From Qipengyuania vesicularis (GTDB taxonomy: Bacteria > Pseudomonadota > Alphaproteobacteria > Sphingomonadales > Sphingomonadaceae), in contig NZ_JAIGNJ010000001.1 of assembly GCF_019711415.1 (NCBI RefSeq), positions 985,001 through 1,049,000 of the forward strand: 64,000 bases of DNA, read 5' to 3'. Each line of letters begins with the position of its first letter. Position 1 is the stretch's first letter. Position numbers and translations under genes: made by a program. Below, in pieces: positions 58,931 to 64,000 of this stretch. The notes under the pieces are model-generated. The model was given only the letters and a program-made list of their open reading frames with translations. It was not told the origin of the DNA and did no database searches.

Positions 58931-59767
58931 CTACTTCTTTTGCCGCGCGCCAGAGGCAGGCTGGTCCCGATCGCCACTGTAGCGATCCCAAAGGTCCGGC
59001 CTGCGTAACCGTGTGTCTTCCTCGCTCCTTGCCTTGCGCCAAGCAGCGATCTTCGCATGATCCCCCGATCGCAGCACTTCAGGGATCGTGCGCCCTTCCC
59101 ATTCCTGAGGTCGGGTGTATTGCGGATATTCGATGAGCCCGTTCTCGTAAGACTCTTCGACTCCGCTATCGGGCGCGCCCATTACTCCGGGAAGCAGCCG
59201 AATGCAAGCGTCGAGTATGGCGATTGCGGCGGTCTCTCCGCCCGACAGGACGATATCGGCAAGGCTGACCTGTTCGATCTGCGGATAGTGGTCGAAAATC
59301 CGCTCGTCGAAGCCCTCGAAACGCCCGCACAATATGGCGACACCGGGGCCTGCTGCGATCTCGCGAATACGCGCCTGAGTGATGGGCTTTCCACGCGGCG
59401 TCATGGCGAGGATGGGGGGCGCGGCAGAAGAACCCGTTCGCCCTGAGCTTGTCGAAGGGCCGTCCTTAACTTCTGGTGTGGCGTTCGAAGAAAAGTGCGG
59501 TGCTTCGACAAGCTCAGCACGAACGGATTGAGAGCTCAGAACATGATCAAGCGCCCGCCCCAGCACATCGGCCTTGAGCACCATGCCCGCCCCGCCTCCA
59601 GCAGGCGTATCATCGACCGTGCGGTGCCTGTCCTTGGCAAAATCACGGATCTGGACCGTCTCGCACGACCAGTCCCCCCGCTCGAGCGCCTTGCCCGCAA
59701 GCGACACGCCCAAAGGTCCTGGAAACATCTCGGGATAGAGCGTGAGGATGGTGGCAGCGAAGGTCAT
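58931..59767 (-). CDS. trmD: tRNA (guanine-N1)-methyltransferase TrmD with repeat insertion
   Basis: Makes m1G37 in tRNAs reading CNN and other codons, an essential function. The 278-residue protein has the TrmD order: [43 protein letters not shown] (trefoil knot), [14 protein letters not shown] and [11 protein letters not shown]. Residues ~80-115 are an extra stretch between RALDHV and [12 protein letters not shown], encoded by an inverted repeat (59434-59526) that is read in frame. The insertion explains the length beyond the usual ~240. ATG 59767 overlaps the stop of the upstream membrane gene. Confidence 0.95.
   Translation of the reverse strand: MTFAATILTLYPEMFPGPLGVSLAGKALERGDWSCETVQIRDFAKDRHRTVDDTPAGGGAGMVLKADVLGRALDHVLSSQSVRAELVEAPHFSSNATPEVKDGPSTSSGRTGSSAAPPILAMTPRGKPITQARIREIAAGPGVAILCGRFEGFDERIFDHYPQIEQVSLADIVLSGGETAAIAILDACIRLLPGVMGAPDSGVEESYENGLIEYPQYTRPQEWEGRTIPEVLRSGDHAKIAAWRKARSEEDTRLRRPDLWDRYSGDRDQPASGARQKK
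59434..59526. repeat. Palindromic repeat inserted inside trmD
   Basis: Two 27-base arms, 59434-59460 and 59500-59526, match as inverted repeats at 23 of 27 positions, separated by 39 bases. Each arm itself folds (GCCCT/AGGGC in the left, GTGCT/AGCAC in the right). The core CTTCGACAAGCTCA is, from memory, a widespread intergenic repeat in GC-rich bacteria. On the minus strand the arms encode [10 protein letters not shown] and [10 protein letters not shown], readable without a stop. Confidence 0.85.
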
Positions 59768-60114
59768 TTGCCTTCTTTCGAACGCTTCATGAGCAAGAAT
59801 CTCGACAGAACTTGGTACGCGCGAATGCCTACACCGGCTCCAAGGAAGCTGAAGCAAAACATGACAACGAACTCAAAAAGGGCCCTCCAGTTCAAATAGT
59901 CTGTCACACCAAGGGCACCATGGCCAAAGCTAGTGAGGAACACGACGGTAAAGAACAGGAAGATTGGCAGAACACCCGAAACGACCATCATTTGTCGATC
60001 GGAGAATTTGGTCAACCACCGCAGAATAAATCCGATTACAAAGCCAATCAAGAGAATTGAACAAACAAAAGCAATTCCAAAAGCGGTGAACCACGTTTCA
60101 GCCAACTCAGTCAT
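59764..60114 (-). CDS. Hypothetical three-helix membrane protein
   Basis: 116 residues with three membrane helices (~8-30, ~43-62, ~75-100) and a basic tail ([10 protein letters not shown]). No family recognised. ATG 60114 overlaps the nitrilase stop by eight bases; its own stop overlaps the trmD start. GC-poor (25 of 60 in 60001-60060), unlike trmD and the nitrilase on either side, suggesting a recent arrival. Confidence 0.6.
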   Translation of the reverse strand: MTELAETWFTAFGIAFVCSILLIGFVIGFILRWLTKFSDRQMMVVSGVLPIFLFFTVVFLTSFGHGALGVTDYLNWRALFEFVVMFCFSFLGAGVGIRAYQVLSRFLLMKRSKEGK

Positions 60115-61078
60115 GCTCTTGTGCACCCCAAAAAACACTAGACTTCTCGGCCGTGTTTACGCGCAACTCGAACACATCCGGTCGCGAGTAGTGACCATCA
60201 GTATCGAGGCTCGCCAGCCCTCGCCCAATCTCAGCTAGATCAAGCTCAGCGAATAGCGTCTCTTCATCGTCGCCCGCTTGAGCCAGCACCCGCGCATTGG
60301 GCGCGATAATCATCGAGCCGCCGCGATTTAGCGCCTCGCCCTCGATCGCCTCGATTAGCTCCTTCGCCGCAGCATCGCCGCCAGCACGCTCCAGCCCGTC
60401 GAACAAATCGTCCCTCTTCTGCACCAGCCCTGCGGCCAGCACGAAGCAACGGCCCTCCATCGCATAGTGCCGCGAGGCGAGCGCGTATTCCTCGCGCACG
60501 GTTGGCCAGCAAGCGACATGCACGCTCTCGCCGAGGTTGTGCATCGCGGCGCGGGCCAAGGGCATCCAGTGCTCCCAGCAGATCAGCGAGCCGACCTTGC
60601 CCCACTCCGCCTGATGCACGCCCAGCGTAGAGCCATCGCCGCGCATCCAGATAAGCCGCTCGCCATGTGTCGGCACCAGCTTGCGGTGGTCGAGCACCGG
60701 TAGACCGGGCCGGAAGGTCATCTGGTTGTTGTAGAGGCTTGACCGCACCCGCTCATGCGCGCCGATGCTGATGACCGCGCCGGTTGCGTCGCACAGCTCC
60801 TGCAGGGGCAGCAGCCGCTCGTCATTCGCCACCACCGCCTGTTCGAGCATGATGCGGTGCAGCGCCTTGGTGCCGGGATGGTCCCACAGCGCCGCGCCGG
60901 GCGCCTCGTCGAGCCACAGCGGATAGCCGCCGAGGAAAGTCTCGCCGAACGCGACCAGTTGCGCCCCGCCCTCCACCGCCCCGCGCGCAAGACGCACGGC
61001 TTTTTCAATCCCGTCGCCTATCGCGAGCGGAATGGGAGCGGCCTGGACGATGGCGACATGGATCGTGTTCATGGCCAA
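60107..61078 (-). CDS. Nitrilase superfamily carbon-nitrogen hydrolase
   Basis: 323 residues with the Glu-Lys-Cys triad: FGETFLGGYP (Glu46), HRKLVPTHGE (Lys133) and LICWEHWMPLAR (Cys167). The CWEH context places it in the true nitrilase branch, which converts nitriles to acids and ammonia. Substrate unknown. Start ATG 61078; ATG 61072 is an alternative. Confidence 0.88.
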   Translation of the reverse strand: MAMNTIHVAIVQAAPIPLAIGDGIEKAVRLARGAVEGGAQLVAFGETFLGGYPLWLDEAPGAALWDHPGTKALHRIMLEQAVVANDERLLPLQELCDATGAVISIGAHERVRSSLYNNQMTFRPGLPVLDHRKLVPTHGERLIWMRGDGSTLGVHQAEWGKVGSLICWEHWMPLARAAMHNLGESVHVACWPTVREEYALASRHYAMEGRCFVLAAGLVQKRDDLFDGLERAGGDAAAKELIEAIEGEALNRGGSMIIAPNARVLAQAGDDEETLFAELDLAEIGRGLASLDTDGHYSRPDVFELRVNTAEKSSVFWGAQEHD

Positions 61079-61130
61079 GCGGTTAGCGCGCGAGGCACCG
61101 ATTGGCTATCCCACGCTGCGATGGCCCAGC

Positions 61131-61427
61131 TTAGCTCGAAGGCAATCGCCTCGCATCTCCGCCGCGTGCAGCGACGAACCTCGTTACCCCGATGGAAGTC
61201 GCGATGCCCGCAGCCAGCAGGCCGCCAGCAGCGAGCAGGTCGTAGCTGTCGATCGCGACACTCGGCTTGCCGTCGAGCTTCGTCGCAAGCACAGCCGCGA
61301 GGGGCGCTGCACCCGTAAAGAGGTGGCGCAACCGCGGGCCGATGGAAGGTGAAAACCTGGCCACGGTGACGCTCAACCCCGCACTCATTACGATATAGGA
61401 TCCTGTCAGGAAGGCGGCTTCGAGCAT
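61131..61427 (-). CDS. Hypothetical small membrane protein
   Basis: 98 residues with two or three hydrophobic segments (AAFLTGSYIVMSAGLSVTVA, HLFTGAAPLAAVLAT, LLAAGGLLAAGIATSIGV). GAAGGG lies before the ATG. No family recognised. Confidence 0.5.
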   Translation of the reverse strand: MLEAAFLTGSYIVMSAGLSVTVARFSPSIGPRLRHLFTGAAPLAAVLATKLDGKPSVAIDSYDLLAAGGLLAAGIATSIGVTRFVAARGGDARRLPSS

Positions 61428-61572
61428 ATTCTATCCCTTCTCATTCCAACTGTTTCGCATGCGAGGAACACAACCAAGCCCTCGCTCACAATCCAGAGGC
61501 GTTCTATACGTGTAATACAGTGATCTGCAAGCGGCTTCAGGCACCGAATTCCCGTCGAGGCGTAAGAAGGGC

Positions 61573-62487
61573 ATGAAACCGGACGATTGCATCATCATCG
61601 GCGCGGGTCCTGCGGGTCTGACCGCGGCGATCTATCTTGCGCGCTATCACCTCGATATCCGCCTGTTCGATTGCGGCACCAGCCGCGCAAGCTGGATCCC
61701 GACCAGCCACAACCACGCAGGCTTTCCCGATGGCATCAACGGCAATGAACTGCTCGACCGCATGCGCGAACAGGCGGCGAAATATGGTGCCATGCGCGAA
61801 CCGAAGCGAGTGACCGACCTGAGCAAGCCTGACGAATGTTTCACGGTTTGCTGCGACGAGGAAACCTTTCGCGCCCGCACGGTCCTGATGGCGACCGGCG
61901 TCGTCAACAATCGGCCGGAAGGGATCGACGACCAGCTGCATGACGAAGCGCTGTCGCGCGGGCTCATCCGCTACTGCCCCGTTTGCGATGGCTACGAGGT
62001 GACCGACAAGAAGGTCGCCGTGATCGGGACCGGTGATCACGGCACGGCCGAGGCGCAATTCATCCGGACCTTCACTTCCGACATCACGCTTGTCTCGCCA
62101 GACGGCGGTCACGACCTGTCCGAACAATGCAGCAAGGCGCTCGATGGCGCCGGGATCAGTCGTGTCGCTGGGCTAAGTGGCGGCTTCGCAATCGAAGGCG
62201 ATACAATTGCCTTCGACACGGCGGAAGGCCGCATGAGCTTCAACAGCGTCTATCCGGCACTCGGGTCGGTAATCCGGTCGGGTCTCGCAAAGAGTTGCGG
62301 AGCCGACGTCAGCGACAGCGACTGCGTGCTGGTCGACGATCATTACGAGACCAGCGTGCCCGGTCTGTTTGCTGCCGGCGATGTCGTGGAGGGCCTCGAC
62401 CAGATCAGCGCGGCGATGGGCCAGGCAGGAATAGCCTCGACCACGATCCGGAACCGGCTCGCCGAGAAGGCCCCGCTGATGCGCTAG
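61573..62487 (+). CDS. Thioredoxin reductase-like flavoprotein
   Basis: 304 residues: FAD loop [13 protein letters not shown] (8-20), a redox CPVC pair (Cys135-Cys138 in [10 protein letters not shown]), the NAD loop [12 protein letters not shown] and the C-terminal [20 protein letters not shown]. This is the TrxB-type layout with a redox-active disulphide, but the sequence is diverged and the partner (a thioredoxin-like protein) is unknown. Its stop overlaps the LysR gene convergently (CTAG). ATG 61573 follows AAGAAGGGC. Confidence 0.85.
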   Translation: MKPDDCIIIGAGPAGLTAAIYLARYHLDIRLFDCGTSRASWIPTSHNHAGFPDGINGNELLDRMREQAAKYGAMREPKRVTDLSKPDECFTVCCDEETFRARTVLMATGVVNNRPEGIDDQLHDEALSRGLIRYCPVCDGYEVTDKKVAVIGTGDHGTAEAQFIRTFTSDITLVSPDGGHDLSEQCSKALDGAGISRVAGLSGGFAIEGDTIAFDTAEGRMSFNSVYPALGSVIRSGLAKSCGADVSDSDCVLVDDHYETSVPGLFAAGDVVEGLDQISAAMGQAGIASTTIRNRLAEKAPLMR

Positions 62488-63401
62488 GGACCTGGCGGCA
62501 TCAATGCCTCTTGCGGGATGCCGAGTTCGGGCCGCGCCAATTCCCTGGTGATCCACTCGCGAAAACGTTCGATCTTGCGCACTCCCACTCGCCGCTCCGG
62601 ATAGACGACGAAGTGGGCGATATCGGAATAGTGGATGTGATCGATCGGGCAAACGAGGCTGCCGTTCTCGATTTCCTCGCGCCACAAGAGGGGCGTGAGC
62701 AGGGCGACGCCAAAGCCGGACTTCGCAGCGCTCGCCACCTGAGACTGGTTCTCAAGCGCAATGCCGCGCATTTCCGTCGGTTTTCCGCCAATCTCCAGGC
62801 TAGCGAAATAGTCTCCCCACATCGGATCATCCGGGCTTATCCGCTCGACATCGAGCAGGTCCTCGGGCGCTCTTAGCTTGTGACTTTCGGCAAATTCGGG
62901 CGAGCACATCGGCGTAACGTAGAGCCGGAAAAGGAAGTGCTCGCGCAGACCTTCCCAGCCGCCCTTACCCAGCCGGACGGCAAGGTCGAAGTCCCCTCCC
63001 GAAAGATCGACCAGCTCATTGGTCAGCGAGAGGCGCAAGGCGAGGTCGGGGTACAGGAGCTGGAACCGCCCGATCGATCCCGAAAGCCATGTCGCCCCGA
63101 AGGATGACGGCCCGCTGATCGAGAGAATTGCGCTGCGCTCCTGCTCGAGATCGGCGAAGGCAGCGCGCATGCTGTCAAAAGCCTCGCTGATGGGTTTGTG
63201 AAGCCGACGGCCCGTCGCACTCAACCGCACCCGGCCACGCTCGCGCTCGAACAGTTTTTCTCCGAGGAAATCCTCCAACTGGCGGATCTGGTAACTTACC
63301 GCGGCCTGAGTCATGGCCAGCTCTTCCGCGGCGCGCGAGAAATGTTCGAGACGGCCTGCCGCCTCGAACGCACGCAAAGCGGGCAGCGGAGGTAACTTCA
63401 T
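62484..63401 (-). CDS. LysR family transcriptional regulator, GcvA-like
   Basis: 305 residues. Winged helix at ~1-60 ([39 protein letters not shown]) and a periplasmic-binding-type effector domain ~90-300. The [15 protein letters not shown] start is typical of the GcvA branch. It converges on the flavoprotein gene and diverges from a 70-residue gene; an inverted repeat sits eight bases upstream of its ATG. Confidence 0.9.
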   Translation of the reverse strand: MKLPPLPALRAFEAAGRLEHFSRAAEELAMTQAAVSYQIRQLEDFLGEKLFERERGRVRLSATGRRLHKPISEAFDSMRAAFADLEQERSAILSISGPSSFGATWLSGSIGRFQLLYPDLALRLSLTNELVDLSGGDFDLAVRLGKGGWEGLREHFLFRLYVTPMCSPEFAESHKLRAPEDLLDVERISPDDPMWGDYFASLEIGGKPTEMRGIALENQSQVASAAKSGFGVALLTPLLWREEIENGSLVCPIDHIHYSDIAHFVVYPERRVGVRKIERFREWITRELARPELGIPQEALMPPGP

Positions 63402-63408
63402 CGAATGA

Positions 63409-63427
63409 TCATAAACCAGACTTATGA
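63409..63427. promoter_or_regulatory. Candidate LysR operator
   Basis: TCATAA-7-TTATGA, perfect six-base arms, in the divergent gap between the LysR gene (start 63401) and the small gene at 63505. The length and symmetry suit a LysR recognition site and would allow autoregulation. Confidence 0.45.
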
Positions 63428-63504
63428 CTTAGGACAATCCTTTTGTTGGAGTCGACTCAGGAGCTGAGCGATCTTCGGCTCATCAGGAATGAAAGGAATT
63501 CGCG

Positions 63505-63717
63505 ATGAGAGACCAACAGACTTGCTGCGCAAATGGTCATGCCTGCGACGAAATCGTCGAAAGCTCGGAAGATCGGCAATCTCGGGAGCGCCTGGATGTG
63601 ACCAGCCGCATCCTGGCGGCAGCGTCCGCAGTGACGCTCTCGGCAATAGTGATCGCCGGCTATTTCGCCGTACCCACAGCCGAATTGCAGAGCGCCGGGC
63701 ACGGCTTTCTATTCTAA
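63505..63717 (+). CDS. Hypothetical 70-residue single-pass membrane protein
   Basis: 70 residues: a hydrophilic N-terminal half with a Cys-Cys pair and one more Cys (QQTCCANGHAC), then one membrane helix (ILAAASAVTLSAIVIAGYFAV) and a short tail. AAAGGAA precedes the ATG. Divergent from the LysR gene across a candidate operator and followed by a terminator, so it is probably a LysR target. No family recognised. Confidence 0.6.
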   Translation: MRDQQTCCANGHACDEIVESSEDRQSRERLDVTSRILAAASAVTLSAIVIAGYFAVPTAELQSAGHGFLF

Positions 63718-63798
63718 CCCGACCGCTTACGTATCGAGCCGGAACGTTCGCTTCCCTCTGTCCCCTCCCGGGTGGCGAAACCAATATCCGGCATTACA

Positions 63799-63834
63799 GA
63801 CCCCGCGCAGCAATTGTTGCGCGGGGTCCTTTTT
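63799..63834 (+). terminator. Rho-independent terminator
   Basis: GACCCCGCGCA (63799-63809) pairs with TGCGCGGGGTC (63818-63828), 11 perfect base pairs around an eight-base loop, followed by CTTTTT. It ends the plus-strand transcript of the 63505 gene and faces the minus-strand gene at 63875. Confidence 0.85.
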
Positions 63835-63874
63835 GCCTTGGCTGCGCAACGGGCAAAGGTCCCGCTCCGCTCGG

Positions 63875-64000
63875 CTAATCGACGAAGTCGGCGTTGATGG
63901 TCAGCTTGTCGGCATCCCAGCCCGGCACGGCCTGCTCGGTGAGTGGGACCATGAACTTCTTACCGTCAGGCTTTTCAATCTCGACAATCTCGGTCGCGCC
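63875..64000 (-). CDS. rimM: Probable ribosome maturation factor RimM, C-terminal end
   Basis: Only the last 41 codons are in the window; the gene continues beyond 64000. The translation (EIEKPDGKKFMVPLTEQAVPGWD, then INADFVD at the end) resembles the PRC-barrel C-terminus of alphaproteobacterial RimM as I remember it. RimM helps 30S assembly. It is on the same strand as trmD and rplS, its usual neighbours, but about 4 kb away, with other genes between. Tentative because so little is visible. Confidence 0.6.
   Translation of the reverse strand, partial: GATEIVEIEKPDGKKFMVPLTEQAVPGWDADKLTINADFVD

Overview
The window is one contiguous stretch of a GC-rich (mostly above 60%) bacterial chromosome. 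It is densely packed, with many 1-8 base start/stop overlaps. Gene content points to an alphaproteobacterium of the order Sphingomonadales, most likely family Erythrobacteraceae. This is a judgement from remembered protein families and gene neighbourhoods (bamD/recN/ligA, trmD/rplS, fabD/fabG with rpsF-rpsR-rplI, PHA synthase), not from a database search. I saw no rRNA, tRNA, CRISPR array, transposase or prophage.

Layout. 1-3065: a partial SDR, a subclass B3 metallo-beta-lactamase-like lipoprotein, prmA and a DUF2459 protein. 3062-10984 (minus): bamD, a DUF465 protein, nhaA, terC, recN, a DUF4240 protein and ligA. 11067-14521: proline synthesis, proB divergent from proC-proA across an AT-rich gap; proC has no ATG/GTG/TTG start. 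14614-17361: a GNAT-like protein, a family 2 glycosyltransferase and a beta-propeller protein, then an HTH gene. 18316-21378: a GC-poor three-gene island, a PLD-type nuclease with two D12-class adenine methyltransferases, read as a type II restriction-modification system docked four bases behind lepA. 23285-27802: two tandem PAS-GGDEF-EAL-PilZ proteins, one with a decayed EAL site. 27998-36350: a ferredoxin-NADP reductase-like enzyme, PHA synthase and depolymerase, an MFS carrier, a D-aminoacylase-type amidohydrolase and a DUF2855 protein. 36397-42875: dnaN, a GC-poor zinc-ribbon/membrane pair, fabD-fabG, and a murein recycling pair (LD-carboxypeptidase divergent from an Mpl-like ligase). 42872-51856: a 7TMR-DISM diguanylate cyclase, a DUF808 protein, rpsF-rpsR-rplI, amn, and a RimB-like protease with RimK. 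51900-58104: an ACE-type peptidase, small envelope genes and asd. 58105-58548 is the only long gene-free stretch; it holds a structured, terminator-ended candidate RNA. 58549-64000: rplS, trmD with an in-frame palindromic repeat, a nitrilase, a flavoprotein with a LysR regulator, and the probable 3' end of rimM.

How it works together: most of the window is housekeeping (translation, replication, proline, lysine/threonine precursor, fatty acid and murein recycling genes). Accessory material consists of the restriction-modification island and several single GC-poor genes slotted into core operons. Three c-di-GMP proteins and RimK/RimB with the RimK substrate S6 share the window. The strongest leads are the restriction-modification island, the repeat inside TrmD, the non-canonical proC start, the zinc-ribbon/membrane pair and the candidate RNA upstream of asd.
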